Shown: positions 29,667 to 39,147 of the stretch, piece after piece
How the letters are laid out: each line of letters starts with the position of its first letter
Position numbering within the stretch: position 1 is the first letter of the stretch
Source: Palsa-504 sp963808315
Lineage (GTDB): Bacteria > Actinomycetota > Actinomycetes > Streptosporangiales > Streptosporangiaceae
DNA: 64,000 bases
Assembly: GCA_963808315.1 (NCBI GenBank)
Contig: CAWEFK010000011.1
Location: 128,984-192,983 of the forward strand
Reading direction: 5' to 3'
Notes under the pieces: model-generated
Databases searched by the model: none
The model's input: only the letters and a program-made list of their open reading frames with translations
Told to the model about the DNA's origin: nothing
Program-made: the position numbers and the translations under genes

Positions 29667-30366
29667 CTAGGTTGCGGACATGCGGTACTCGTGCAGCCGC
29701 GAGAAATACGGCAGGCAACGGTCGGCGAGGGGCTCGAGGCGGGCGGGCAGGGGCTCGGCGGGCGGGCGGTAAGCGGTGAAGCCGGTCGAGGCGCGGACCC
29801 GGTCGTACCAGTACGGCGCCCAGACGCCGTCGCTGGGCCGCGGGCCGGGCGGCCAGGACAGCATCGCCGCGTCGAAGGGCACGTCGAGCGCCAGGCAGAG
29901 GGCGCGCAGGATGCCGCCGGGGTCGGCGAGCAGGTCACGGGAATCGACCACCGGACCGCCGAAGGCCTCGAAGATCTCCGCCTGCTGGGCCAGGCCGAGG
30001 TCGGCCAGCGTGGGCTCGGTACGCACCCGGGCGTAGGAGGCGAGCAGCTCGCGCGGATCCCTGATCAGGTGCGCGTGCCGGAACGGGGCGAGCGCGGCGC
30101 GGTCGACCTCGGGCAGCAGGTGATGCGTCATGTGCTTGGCGTAGCTGATGCCGGTGCCGGGCGGCAGCGGCGCACCGGTCAGCTGGTCAAGCACCACCCG
30201 CCAGTCGGTCGGGCTGGCTGGCGATCACCTCGTCCCGGCCGGGGTGGTCCAGGGCCGTTCGGTCCAGGTAAAAGGCGTAAAGCGGCTCGTCGGCGACCAC
30301 CGTGTCCGGCCGGTTCTCCCAGGCCCGCATCAGGGCCGTGGACACCGTCCGCGGCCCTGACCACAT
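29667..30366 (-). CDS. Sulfotransferase-like P-loop protein, frameshifted
   Basis: It starts at ATG 30366 with the PAPS-binding-type loop 'MWSGPRTVSTALMRAW', then 'ADEPLYAFYLDRTALDHPG'. A frame change near 30200 leads to 'VLDQLTGAPLPPG', 'HAHLIRDPRELLASYARV' (the 3'-phosphate-binding Arg/Ser region) and a C-terminus ending at 29667. It overlaps neither neighbour but lies 9 bases before the aminotransferase start and 18 bases after the mscR stop. Sulfotransferase-like domains of this subtype occur next to or fused with class-IV aminotransferases; a joint metabolic role is inferred. Confidence 0.75.
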
Positions 30367-30384
30367 CGCGATGCGGGCCTGGCG

Positions 30385-31472
30385 TCACAGCGTGACGACG
30401 CTGCGCAGCACCTCGCCGCGGCCCATCCGGGCGAAGGCCTCTTCCACCTGGTCCAGGGCGATCGTCTCGGACACGAACTTCTCCAGCGGCAGCCGGCCCT
30501 GCAGGTGCAGGTCGACCAGCATCGGGAAGTCGCGGCTGGGCAGGCAGTCCCCGTACCAGGAGGACTTGAGCGCGCCGCCGCGGCCGAACACGTCGAGCAA
30601 CGGCAGGTCGATCCGCATCTCCGGGGTCGGCACCCCGACCAGCACCACGGTGCCGGCCAGGTCGCGCGCGTAGAACGCCTGCTGGTAGGTCTCCGGCCGG
30701 CCGATGGCCTCGATCACCACGTCGGCGCCGAACCCGCCGGTCAGTTCCCTGATCCGGGCGACCGGGTCGCTGTTCCGCGAGTTGACCACGGCGGTGGCGC
30801 CGAACTGCCTGGCCCACTCCAGCTTCGTGTCGTCGACGTCCACCGCGATGATCGTGGTGGCCCCGGCCAGCTGGGCGCCGAGAATGGCGCCGTCGCCGAC
30901 GCCGCCGCAGCCGATCACCGCGACGCTGTCGCCCCGGGTCACGCCGCCGGTGTTGAGCGCGGCCCCGATCCCCGCCATCACGCCGCAGCCGAGCAGGCCC
31001 GCGGTGGCCGGGCTGATGGCCGGGTTGACCTTGGTGCACTGACCGGCGGCGACCAGCGTCTTGTCCGACGAACGCGCCGATGCCGAGCGCCGGGGACAGC
31101 GTGGTGCCGTCCTCCAGCGTCATCTTCTGGCTCGCGTTGTGGGTGTCGAAGCAGTACCACGGCCGGCCCCGGCGGCACGCGCGGCAGCGCCCGCACACGG
31201 CGCGCCAGTTGAGGATGACGAAATCGCCGGGCGCCACGTCGGTCACGTCGGGCCCCACCGCCTCGACCACCCCGGCCGCCTCGTGCCCGAGCAGGTAAGG
31301 GAAAGTCGTCTCCGATGCCGCCCTGCTGGTAGTGCAGGTCGGTGTGGCATACCCCGCAGGCCTGCACGTCCACGAGCGCCTCGCCGGGTCCGGGCTCGGG
31401 CACGAGTACCGTCGTCACCTCGACCGGCTCGCCCTTACCGCGGGCCACCACACCCTGAACGCTGATCGTCAC
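30385..31472 (-). CDS. mscR: S-(hydroxymethyl)mycothiol dehydrogenase, frameshifted
   Basis: The zinc-dependent medium-chain dehydrogenase has 'CGVCHTDLHY' (catalytic zinc Cys), 'GHEAAGVVEAVG', structural-zinc Cys cluster 'CGRCRACRRGRPWYC', 'AAGQCTKVNPAISPATAGL', the NAD site 'VIGCGGVGDGAI', and 'RGGALKSSWYGDCLPSRDF', all strongly typical of mycothiol-dependent formaldehyde dehydrogenase (MSCR). It oxidises the formaldehyde-mycothiol adduct and reduces S-nitrosomycothiol. Frame changes near 31300 and 31070 interrupt it, but full-length homology (~360 residues) is present. It heads a minus-strand run with the sulfotransferase and aminotransferase genes. Confidence 0.87.
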
Positions 31473-31499
31473 CGGATCACCTCTTCGCTGTCGTTGCTC

Positions 31500-32728
31500 T
31501 CAGGGCCGCTGGATGAGCCCAGGTAGCCAGCGTAACCGGGTCCGGTTCGTCCGTCCCCGCCACTGCGTGCCGGCTCCGGCGTAGTGCCGCCGCGCCGAGT
31601 CGGCGGTCATCGCGGCGTACAGCAGGGCGATCAGCGGCAGGCCGGGCGCGCGCAGCGGCGACAGCCGGTACACCCGCAGCATGGGCAGGTAGCTCAGCGA
31701 CATCAGCGCCCAGCCCGCCAGCCCCGCGGCGGCCGCGGCCACCGCGTCCGCCGCGGCCGCGGAGCCGGGCCGCCCAGCCCGGCCGCCAGGCCGGTGATCG
31801 CCGCGGCGGGCGGCAGCGCGTACAGGAACAGCAGCCCGAGCAGCGTCCCGGCCAGCAGCGGCAGCGAGTAGTTCAGCTGGGTGTAGGCCGACCTGGCCAC
31901 CATCTGCCACAGGTCGGCCAGCCGCGGGATACGGCCGCACGCTCACCACCTGGCGGGACAGCCCGAGCCAGCATCGCCCCCGCTGGGCCTTGATCATCGC
32001 GCCCATGGCCACGTCGTCGATGAGGGCGCCACGGATCGGCGCCACCCCGCCCGCCCGCTCGAGCGCGCCGCGGCGGACCAGCATGCAGCCGCCCGCCGCC
32101 GCCGCGGTGCGCGAACCGGGCACGTTCACCCGCCGGAACGGATAGAGCTGCGCGAAGAAGTACACGAACGCGGGCACCACCACGCGTTCGGCGGCGGTTG
32201 GCCGTCCGCAGCAGCGCCATCTGCGAGACCAGATCCCGGTCGTCGCCTTCGGCCGCGGCCACCAGGGCGCGCAGCGTACCCGTGGCCCAGGCGATGTCGG
32301 CGTCGGTGAACAGCACGTAGCCGGTCCCCGGGCCCGCCGCGGCCAGGCCCTGCGCCATCGCCCACACCTTGCCCGCCCACCGGTCGGGTCCGGGCGGGGG
32401 CGCGGTGCCGGCGACCACGTGCAGCGCGCGGGCGGACGCGCGGCCCAGCTGGGTCGCGACCTCGGCGGTGCCGTCGGAGCTGGCGTCGTCGACCACGATG
32501 ACGCTCAGCGCGCCCGGGTAGTCCTGGCCGAGCAGGGCGGGCAGCGTGACCGGCAGCATCTCGGCTTCGTTCCTGGCCGGGACGATGGCCACCACGTCCG
32601 GCCACCGGCCGGGCTCGCGCCGCCACGGGCGGCAGCCACTGGCTGGCCCGCCAGTATCCGCCGTGCCCCACGACCAGGTACGCCCACACGACCGCGGCCG
32701 CCGTGGCCGCGATGCTCAACGCCAGCAT
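31500..32728 (-). CDS. hpnB: Hopene-associated glycosyltransferase HpnB (GT2), frameshifted
   Basis: The N-terminal helix 'LSIAATAAAVVWAYLVVG' is followed by GT-A motifs 'VAIVPARNEAEMLP', 'VIVVDDASSDGTAEVA', 'LFTDADIAWA', then 'PAFVYFFAQLYPFRRVN', 'TAAAAGGCMLVRRGALE' and 'IRGALIDDVAMGAMIKAQR', the hallmark pattern of HpnB. The C-terminus has several membrane helices. Frame changes near 32605, 32190, 31935 and 31775 break the frame, yet every block is in the expected order. HpnB is a GT2 enzyme usually found with squalene-hopene cyclase genes; none are in this window, so a role in hopanoid glycosylation is inferred. Confidence 0.78.
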
Positions 32729-32776
32729 CCCGGCAGCTTATTGGGTGCCGCTGCCGCGCAGGCCGCCACGCACAGC

Positions 32777-32819
32777 GGGCCGGAAGCCTGAGGACGGGGA
32801 GTTCCTCGGCTTCCGGCCC
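32777..32819 (-). terminator. Strong hairpin between small membrane protein and hpnB
   Basis: The two arms 'gggccggaagcc(t)gagga' and its complement pair over ~17 bp with one bulged base and a short loop. It follows the minus-strand gene at 32950-33138 and likely ends its transcript. No T-run follows, as is common in high-GC actinobacteria. Confidence 0.6.
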
Positions 32820-32949
32820 GCGATGCGCCGCGGGCCGGCCCGTGCCCGGCGCGTGCTGGCGGCCCGGTGCCTGGGATTAAGTGCGCGTGTCCTGGCGGGA
32901 GGTCATCGCCGCGGTCCAACAGGTCATCGTCGTCAAACCAGCCCGGCGG

Positions 32950-33138
32950 CTAGGCCACGCGGCGGTAGCCGGCGTCCTGGCGGCTCGGCTCGGGCCGGCG
33001 GACCAGGTGCCTGACGGCGGGCGCCGCGGACAGCGTCGGCTTGGCGTCCGGGTGCTTGAGCACCAGCCAGACGGGGATGCCCACCCACAGGGCGACGAAA
33101 ACCACCATCAGCGGGATGTTCACCAGGATCCAGGTCAT
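32950..33138 (-). CDS. Small membrane protein, unknown function
   Basis: A 62-residue protein beginning 'MTWILVNIPLMVVFVALWVG' with one strong helix (residues 2-27) and a basic cytoplasmic tail with 'RHLVRRPEPSRQDAGY'. An AGGAG site ten bases upstream supports the ATG at 33138. Flanked by its own terminator-like hairpin, it seems to be a separate unit. No family recognised. Confidence 0.62.
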   Translation of the reverse strand: MTWILVNIPLMVVFVALWVGIPVWLVLKHPDAKPTLSAAPAVRHLVRRPEPSRQDAGYRRVA

Positions 33139-33333
33139 CGTTCACTCCTCATTGCGTTCCCTTATCTGCTCACTCCCTACGATGCCCGGCGCTGCTCTGC
33201 GTAGCCGCCGGCTCACCTCTGCCGTCGTTATGAAAACGAGACGAGGCTATGAATAGCGTCTGAGTCCACCGCCCGGCTTGCTCTGCGAGCTGACCCGACT
33301 AAGATTCGGCGCGACCGGGCGCGCGGCGGCGGG

Positions 33334-35264
33334 TTACCTGCGCCAGGCGAGAACGTCGCCCGCGGCGGCGGACGGCGGGCCGAGCAGGGCGGTGAGGTAG
33401 CGGCCGAGCAGCGAATTCCTGGTGGTCACCGCGACCACGCCGATCACCCGCCAGGCCGCGAGCTGGGCGCGCATCTGGCGTCGGTCACGGCCTTGACCGA
33501 GGTGAAGCTCTCCGACGCCGGGACATCGCGGCCCGGCACCCCGGAGGCCAGCGCGGCGGGCAGGTCCTGGGCGGACTTGAGCCACATGGCGTTCAGGTAC
33601 AGGCCCGCGGGGGGCGTGCCGTAGCCGTCGATGTAGCCGCGCCCGGCCGCGGCCGGGCCCATGAAGTACCCGCCGACCATCGCGCTCGGTTCGCCGGTAT
33701 CGGCCTGCCAGCGCAGCGGCTCGGTGAAGGTGGACATCGGCAGCGGCACCACCAGCACGCTGGCCGAGGCGGGCAGCCGCAGCGCGGCGAAGGTGGCCGA
33801 CCAGCCGGGCGGCGGCGGGTTCACGGCGGCGGCGGGCAGCGGCCGGGGCACGATCGGCAGGACGGCCAGCACGGCGCAGGACATGACCACCGCGGCCGGC
33901 CGCCAGCCGGAGGCGAGCCGGGGCCAGCGCCGCCGGTGCGCCGAGCGCCGCCAGGGCCGGCCCGCGCCGCGTCGGCGGCCAGGGCGAGCACGACGGCGGC
34001 CGCGCCGTCCGCCAGCAGGGAGAACCGGTCGGGCAGCGCCGCGGTCAGCAACGGCAGGCCCTGCAGCCAGTACCACGGCAGCTTGATCGCGGGGTGCTCG
34101 TGCCCGGCGAACAGCAGCGTGCCGCCGAGCGAGAACAGCGCGAGCACCGCGCAGGTGACCGCGGCCGCCCGGACCGGTAGCCGCCGCCAGCAGCCGATCG
34201 TGGCCAGCACCAGCACGACGAGCAGCGGCCAGCCCAGGTAGCCGAGGTACTCGGGCAGGCGACCCTGGTAGCTCGACGCCGCGGACGGCGCTGCCCGCGG
34301 TGTGGAAGAGCAGGTAGGACGAGGGCACCACGAACGAGGAGAGGTCGTCCTTGAAGAAGTCGGGGGTGAACGGGCTGCCGTGCTGGTGCAGCGGGCCGAA
34401 GAACTGCACCCACAGCGGGTACCCGGCGATCACGCCGGTGACGCAGGCCGCCAGGCCAAGCCCGGCCGCCACCCGCCTGACCGGCACCGCCGCGACCGCG
34501 CGGGGACGGCTGGCGGCGAGCACGAGCAGCAGGATGACCCCCGCGACGGCCGTGCCGAGCAGGATCTCCTCGGTGATCAGCAGCTGGGCCGTCACCAGCA
34601 GGCCCAGCCACAGGCCGCCGCGCACCGGCGTGACGCGGCCGAGCACCAGCCGCAGGGTAACGTCGATGATCAGCGGCGGGAGCACGGCGAACATCAGGTC
34701 GTAGTGGCCGATGGCCGAGTGCAGCACCGCCGGGGAGAACCCGTAGACCGCCCCGCCGAGCGCCGCGCTGGCCGAGGTGACGCCCCAGCGGCGCAAGACG
34801 GCGAACATGGCCGTCGCGGATCCGGCGAAACCGGCCGTCATGAACACCGTGAGAGCGGTCTGCGGGCCGAGCAGCACCGTGACCGGGGCCAGCAGCACGC
34901 CGGGCAGCAGCATGAACGTGTTCCACATGACGTTCACGCCCTGCGGGGCGTTCATGGCCGTGGTCACCAGCGCGGGCAGCCGCAGGTGCATGACCGCGGT
35001 GGCGTCGTAACGGAAGAACCAGGCGAACTGGTCGGCGTCGTTGGCGTTGCCCGCCACCGTCCGGCTGGCCGGGTCCCGCCACAGCCACAACGTGACCGCC
35101 AGCGCCGCCAGCAGGTAATAGACGGCCGCCAGCGTCACCGCGCGGTCACGGCGCGGCCGTGCGGGCCCGGCTGACGCCGGGGCCTGCACGGCCGTCGTCG
35201 CTGCTGCCACGCCTGCGAGCTTAACCGCCGCGATCCGGCGCGGGCGGCTGACCCGGGGCACCAC
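33334..35264 (-). CDS. Polytopic membrane protein (glycosyltransferase-C-like), frameshifted
   Basis: About 640 residues with roughly ten hydrophobic helices. The N-terminal loop 'DADQFAWFFRYDATAVMH' and 'APQGVNVMWNTFMLLPG' resemble actinobacterial GT-C-like integral membrane proteins that use polyprenyl sugar donors, with the acidic residue (DADQ) in the first loop. The C-terminal part holds an extracytoplasmic domain ('VGGYFMGPAAAGRGYIDGYG'). Frame changes near 34265, 33955 and 33475 interrupt it. The GTG start is a few bases after the flotillin stop, suggesting coupling. Glycosyltransferase activity is an inference. Confidence 0.65.
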
Positions 35265-35265
35265 G

Positions 35266-36492
35266 TCAGCAAATCGCCAGATTTACCGCGGGCGCCACTG
35301 CGGCCAGGCGCGCTGGCCTCGCCGCGCTATCTCCGGTCAGGTCCGCGGGGCGGCGGGGCTGTCCGGGGCGAGCTGCGCCGACGACCCGGCCGTTGCCCGC
35401 GTTGGGCTGCGGCTGGACCGGCAGGCCCTTGCGGACCGAGTCCAGGATGGCCATGCCCTGGCTGACCAGGCCGGCCGCGATCTCGCTGAGGCCGTCGGCG
35501 CCGTTGAGCACGCTCACGTTGGCGCCGGCCAGCCCGGCCGCCGCCTCCTTGACGATCAGCGGGAGCTGGTTGATGAGCAGCTGGTCGAGCGCGACGCGGT
35601 TGTTCGACGCGGCCGCCTCGGCATTGATGCGGGTGCGCTCGGCGTCGGCCTTGGCCAGGATCGTGACCCGCTCGGCCTCGGCCTCGGCGGGCTTGACCAC
35701 CTCGGAGACCAGCTGCTGCTGGCGCAGCTCGGCCTGCTGCCGGGCCAGCTCGGCCTGGGCGGAGATGACCGCGCGCTGGGCGCTGGCCTGCGCCAGCGGA
35801 CCCGCCTGGGACGCCTCGGCCTGCGCCTTGTCGATCTCGGCCTTGTACTGGGCCTGGATGACGGAGGTTTCCCTGGCGAACTCCGACTGCTTGCGCGCCG
35901 ACGCCTGCTGCGCCTCGGCCGCCGCCTGGTCCGCCGCCGCCTGCGCGATCTTGGCCTGGCGCTGGATGGCGGCGTTGTTCGGCGCGGCCATGGCGGCGAT
36001 GTAGCCGGCGCCCATGTCGTCGATCGACTGGATCTGCAGCGAGTCCACGATCAGGCCGATCTTGGCCATCTCGCCCTTGGACCCGTCCAGCACCTCGGTG
36101 GCCAGCTTCTGCCGCTCGGTGACGATCTCCTCGACGGTCATCGAGCCGATGATCGAGCGCAGGTGGCCGGCGAAGATCCGCCCGGTCAGGATCGACATCT
36201 GGTCCTGGTCGGACAGGAAGCGCTGCCCGGCGTTGACGATGGATTCCTCGTCGTTGCCGACCTTGAACGCGATCACCGCGCGGACGTTCAGCGCGATGCC
36301 CTGATGGGTCACGCACTGCTCCGCGACCTCGGCCTCCTGCATGGACAGGGTCAGGTACCTGACCTTGCGGGTAACCGGCGTGACGAAGGCCCCGTGGCCG
36401 ATCACCACCCGGAACGGCGCGCCTTGCATCCCGCGCCGCCCGCCGGAAATCAGCATGGCCTCGTCGGGGGCCGGAACACGGTAACCGAACAT
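35266..36492 (-). CDS. Flotillin-family SPFH/band 7 protein
   Basis: A 408-residue protein with an N-terminal 'MFGYRVPAPDEAMLISGG', an SPFH domain (about residues 15-180, 'FIVTPVTRKVRYL'-like strand and 'GRIFAGHLRSIIGSMTVEEI') and a flotillin coiled coil full of Ala-Glu-Lys-Gln repeats ('AEAERVTILAKADAERTRI'). Flotillins oligomerise at fluid membrane microdomains and scaffold membrane proteins. The downstream end (last ~50 residues) is variable and Pro/Arg-rich. It lies six bases after the NfeD-like gene, its usual partner. Confidence 0.9.
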   Translation of the reverse strand: MFGYRVPAPDEAMLISGGRRGMQGAPFRVVIGHGAFVTPVTRKVRYLTLSMQEAEVAEQCVTHQGIALNVRAVIAFKVGNDEESIVNAGQRFLSDQDQMSILTGRIFAGHLRSIIGSMTVEEIVTERQKLATEVLDGSKGEMAKIGLIVDSLQIQSIDDMGAGYIAAMAAPNNAAIQRQAKIAQAAADQAAAEAQQASARKQSEFARETSVIQAQYKAEIDKAQAEASQAGPLAQASAQRAVISAQAELARQQAELRQQQLVSEVVKPAEAEAERVTILAKADAERTRINAEAAASNNRVALDQLLINQLPLIVKEAAAGLAGANVSVLNGADGLSEIAAGLVSQGMAILDSVRKGLPVQPQPNAGNGRVVGAARPGQPRRPADLTGDSAARPARLAAVAPAVNLAIC

Positions 36493-36498
36493 CGTCGT

Positions 36499-36759
36499 TC
36501 ATCTCCTCAACAGATGTAACCCCGGAATGCGCGGGCTCTCACCGAGCACGTCTTCCCACTCGATGACGTCGACCGCCCGCGCGCCGCGCGACTCGATAAC
36601 CAGGACGGTCGCCCCCTTGGGCAGCGGCTTGTCCGACCAGGCCATAAAGGCCTCGGAGCCACCGCGGATCTTGATCAGCACTTCACCCGGTCCGTCGTTA
36701 CCCCGCGTGGCCACCGACAGGACGCCGACGCAGCCGATCGAGGATTCGTCCCTCGCCAA
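36499..36759 (-). CDS. NfeD-like OB-fold protein, flotillin partner
   Basis: An 86-residue soluble protein reading 'GCVGVLSVATRGNDGPGEV' and 'KPLPKGATVLVIESRGARAVDVIEW', the pattern of the C-terminal OB domain of NfeD/YqeZ-type proteins without membrane helices. NfeD domains occur almost always beside SPFH genes and are thought to regulate or anchor them. The six-base gap to the flotillin start supports an operon. Confidence 0.75.
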   Translation of the reverse strand: MARDESSIGCVGVLSVATRGNDGPGEVLIKIRGGSEAFMAWSDKPLPKGATVLVIESRGARAVDVIEWEDVLGESPRIPGLHLLRR

Positions 36760-36867
36760 AGTGACAGCCTCCTTTACCCGGAAGTGCCACCTCTAGCCTA
36801 GTCCTCGCGCGCGCCACGCTACATTGACGCCGCCAGGTCCAGGCTATTCCGGGTGCGCTGGCGCTGA

Positions 36868-36883
36868 ACCACGGGCCGTTCGG
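36868..36883 (+). promoter_or_regulatory. Shared 16-bp motif, copy 1, upstream of MmcQ-like gene
   Basis: 'accacgggccgttcgg' ends 15 bases before the ATG at 36899 and is identical to 38620-38635 ahead of the universal stress gene. The semi-palindromic GGGCCGttCGGc resembles boxes bound by DosR/OsdR-type response regulators; that assignment is a guess. Confidence 0.5.
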
Positions 36884-36898
36884 CATAATCTCAGGGCC

Positions 36899-37257
36899 AT
36901 GGCAGAAGTGCAGGACGTCCGGCGGATCGCGATGGGGCTGCCGCGCACCACCGAGCACCTGGTCGGGGGTCACACCAAGTTCCGCGTCGGCGGCTGGTGT
37001 ACGCGTCGGTTTCCGCGGACGAGGAGCGGATCGGGTTCGGCTTCGGAAAGGACGAGCGGGCGGCGCTGGTCGCCAGCGAGCCGGACAAGTTCATGATGCC
37101 GCTGCGCAGCGACGAGCGGTACAACTGGGTGCGGGCCCGGCTGCCGGTGCTCGACCCCGGGGAGCTGCGCGAGCTGCTCATCGACGCGTGGTGCCTGGTG
37201 GTGTCGAAAAAGGCGGCCGCCAGCTACCTGGCCAGCATCGGGGTCGAGCCCGGATGA
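36899..37257 (+). CDS. MmcQ/YjbR family protein, frameshifted
   Basis: The start 'MAEVQDVRRIAMGLPRTTEH' and, after a frame change near 36998, 'VSADEERIGFGFGKDERAAL' and 'WVRARLPVLDPGELRELLIDAW' match the small (~120-residue) MmcQ/YjbR fold, a CyaY-like possible DNA-binding domain of unknown role. One lost base in the 'FRVGG-LVYASV' region explains the break. The shared 16-bp motif lies just upstream. Confidence 0.8.
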
Positions 37258-37270
37258 CGTGCGCGGACGC

Positions 37271-38095
37271 TCAGCTGAGGTCCAGGTCCACCACGACCGG
37301 GGCGTGGTCGGACGGGCCCTTGCCCTTGCGGGCCTCCCGGTCCACGTACGCCGCCCGCACCTGGCCGGCCAGCGCCTCGGTCGCGTACACCAGGTCGATG
37401 CGCATGCCCTTGTCGGTGTGAAAGCTGCCGGCCCGGTAATCCCAGTAGGTGAACGGATGCGGTCCCTTCATCGGGACCGGCACCACGTCCTGCAGGCCGA
37501 GGGCCCGCAGGTCGGCGAGCGCCTGCCGTTCGGGCGCCGTGACGTGCGTCGAGCCGACGAAGACCGCCGGATCCCACACGTCCGCATCGGTCGGCGCCAC
37601 GTTGAAATCACCGCACGCCGCCAGCCGCGGCTGCTGGCCGAGCTCGGCGGCGAGCGCGGTGCGCAGCGCCGCGAACCACTCCAGCTTGTAGGCGTAGTGG
37701 GCTGAATCGGGGGAACGGCCGTTCGGCGCGTAGAGCGACCAGACCCGGATCCCGCCGCAGGTGGCACCCAGCGCCCGGGCCTCCGGGCGGCGCAGGCCGG
37801 GCTCGTCGATCAGGGCCGGCTCCCCCGGCTCGCCCTCGTATCCCGGCTCGCCGGGAAAACCCCGGCTCACGTCGTCCAGGCCGACCGCCGACAGCAGGGC
37901 CACACCGTTCCACCGGCCGTCGCCGTGGGCGGCCACCTCATAGCCGAGTTCCTCGACCTCCGCGGCCGGGAACAAGGCGGCCGCGCACTTGGTCTCCTGC
38001 AGGCAGACGATGTCGGGCTTGTTGTCGGCCAGCCAGTCGAGCAGCCGCGGCAGCCGTGCCTTCACCGAGTTCACGTTCCATGTCGCCAGGCGCAC
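37271..38095 (-). CDS. xth: Exodeoxyribonuclease III
   Basis: An intact 274-residue EEP-fold nuclease with 'MRLATWNVNSVKARLPRLLDW', 'DIVCLQETKC' (metal Glu), 'VWSLYAPNGR' (catalytic Tyr), 'CGDFNVAPTDADVWDP' (Asp/Asn) and 'GKGPSDHAPVVVDLDL' (catalytic Asp-His). These enzymes cut AP sites and trim 3' blocked ends in base-excision repair. It is a few bases from the convergent MmcQ-like gene. Confidence 0.95.
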   Translation of the reverse strand: MRLATWNVNSVKARLPRLLDWLADNKPDIVCLQETKCAAALFPAAEVEELGYEVAAHGDGRWNGVALLSAVGLDDVSRGFPGEPGYEGEPGEPALIDEPGLRRPEARALGATCGGIRVWSLYAPNGRSPDSAHYAYKLEWFAALRTALAAELGQQPRLAACGDFNVAPTDADVWDPAVFVGSTHVTAPERQALADLRALGLQDVVPVPMKGPHPFTYWDYRAGSFHTDKGMRIDLVYATEALAGQVRAAYVDREARKGKGPSDHAPVVVDLDLS

Positions 38096-38190
38096 CGTTG
38101 TACCTTCCGGAAGGTTTCGCTATCGCCCTTTGTCTACGGTAACGGGCGTGATAACACCACCAAGCGCAGACAAATCCCCGCGCACGGCGG

Positions 38191-38574
38191 CTACGCCTCG
38201 GAGTCGTAGCGGAAGCCGTCGATGAAGCGGCGGAACACGCCGCCCTCGTGGGCCAGCGGCGGAGCGGGCGGCGGGGCCTCGGGGAGTTCCCGGCCGACGG
38301 GCTGGTCGTAGTCGGCCCGCGCGATGGCGTCCACGATCTTGGCCTCGTCGAAGGTGTCAGAGCCAGGGATCTGCGGCACGTAGCCGACCAGGTCCCCGTC
38401 GAGCAGGACCTCGGCTTCCAGGCCGCTGGTGCCTTCGGCCCCCCAGATGGCCTCCCGGCCGCCGCCCGCGGCTACCTGGACCGCGTAGGCGTCGACACCG
38501 GACTTCCTCAGGTGCGCGTTGATACCGCGATCCCGGAGCGCGTCAGTGACCCGTCGAGCACGATTCTCGTCCAT
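38191..38574 (-). CDS. Conserved actinobacterial hypothetical protein
   Basis: An intact 127-residue soluble protein beginning 'MDENRARRVTDALRDRGINAH' with a helix, then a strand-rich stretch and a Pro-rich tail 'LPEAPPPAPPLAHEGG' ending in 'FRRFIDGFRYDSEA'. It lacks any motif I can tie to a function. It diverges from the universal stress gene, 88 bases away, so the two may share a promoter region. Confidence 0.6.
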   Translation of the reverse strand: MDENRARRVTDALRDRGINAHLRKSGVDAYAVQVAAGGGREAIWGAEGTSGLEAEVLLDGDLVGYVPQIPGSDTFDEAKIVDAIARADYDQPVGRELPEAPPPAPPLAHEGGVFRRFIDGFRYDSEA

Positions 38575-38619
38575 GCCCGTCAGGGTACCCAGATGCGCGC
38601 GGGGGGGCCGGGCGCGGGT

Positions 38620-38635
38620 ACCACGGGCCGTTCGG
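38620..38635 (+). promoter_or_regulatory. Shared 16-bp motif, copy 2, upstream of universal stress gene
   Basis: Identical to 36868-36883. It lies 27 bases before the GTG at 38663. A TATAAT-like hexamer ('tataat', 38651-38656) sits between motif and start, consistent with the motif acting at about -35 to -40 of a short- or no-leader transcript. Confidence 0.52.
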
Positions 38636-38662
38636 AAGAAATTTGATCCTTATAATTCCGCT

Positions 38663-39134
38663 GTGACGGAAGAAGAGGGCCAGGCCTTCGAACTGGGCAC
38701 CGACGGGCCCAAGGTCATCCTCGTCGGGATCGACGATTCCGTTACCTCGCTGCGGGCCGGAGCGTACGCCGCCGGGCTGGCGCGGCGGCAGGGCGCCCGG
38801 CTGGTCTGCGTCTACGTGGAACAGCTGTCCGCCATGTACGGCGCGGCGGCCGGGGCCGGGGCGAGCGCCATGGCCGAGCAGGACCAGGCCCTCGATCAGA
38901 TCGCGGCGGACCTGCGGCAGCGGGCGCAGGAGTACGCCGGGGCGATCGGCGTGCAGCTGACGTTTGTCGTCACCCGCGGCGACCCGTACACCGAGCTGCG
39001 GCGGGTGGCCGACGAGGTCCGCGCCGACGCCGTCGTGGTCGGCGCTTCGACCAAGGCCGGGCCACCGCTGGGTCGGGTCGCTGGCGGTCCGGCTGGTCAA
39101 GGCCGGCCGCTGGCCGGTCACCGTCGTTCCCTAG
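38663..39134 (+). CDS. Universal stress protein (UspA family), frameshifted at 3' end
   Basis: Starts at GTG 38663. 'ILVGIDDSVTSLRAGAYAAGLA' is the UspA nucleotide-binding opening; 'ADAVVVGASTKAG' leads to the ATP loop. A frame change near 39060 gives the expected ending 'HRWVGSLAVRLVKAGRWPVTVVP' in two pieces, completing Gly-x2-Gly-x9-Gly-Ser/Thr. The ~157-residue single-domain form is normal. Usps are often induced by hypoxia or stationary phase in actinobacteria, which fits the upstream motif. An SDR gene follows 13 bases later. Confidence 0.85.
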
Positions 39135-39147
39135 AAAGGTCGCACCC

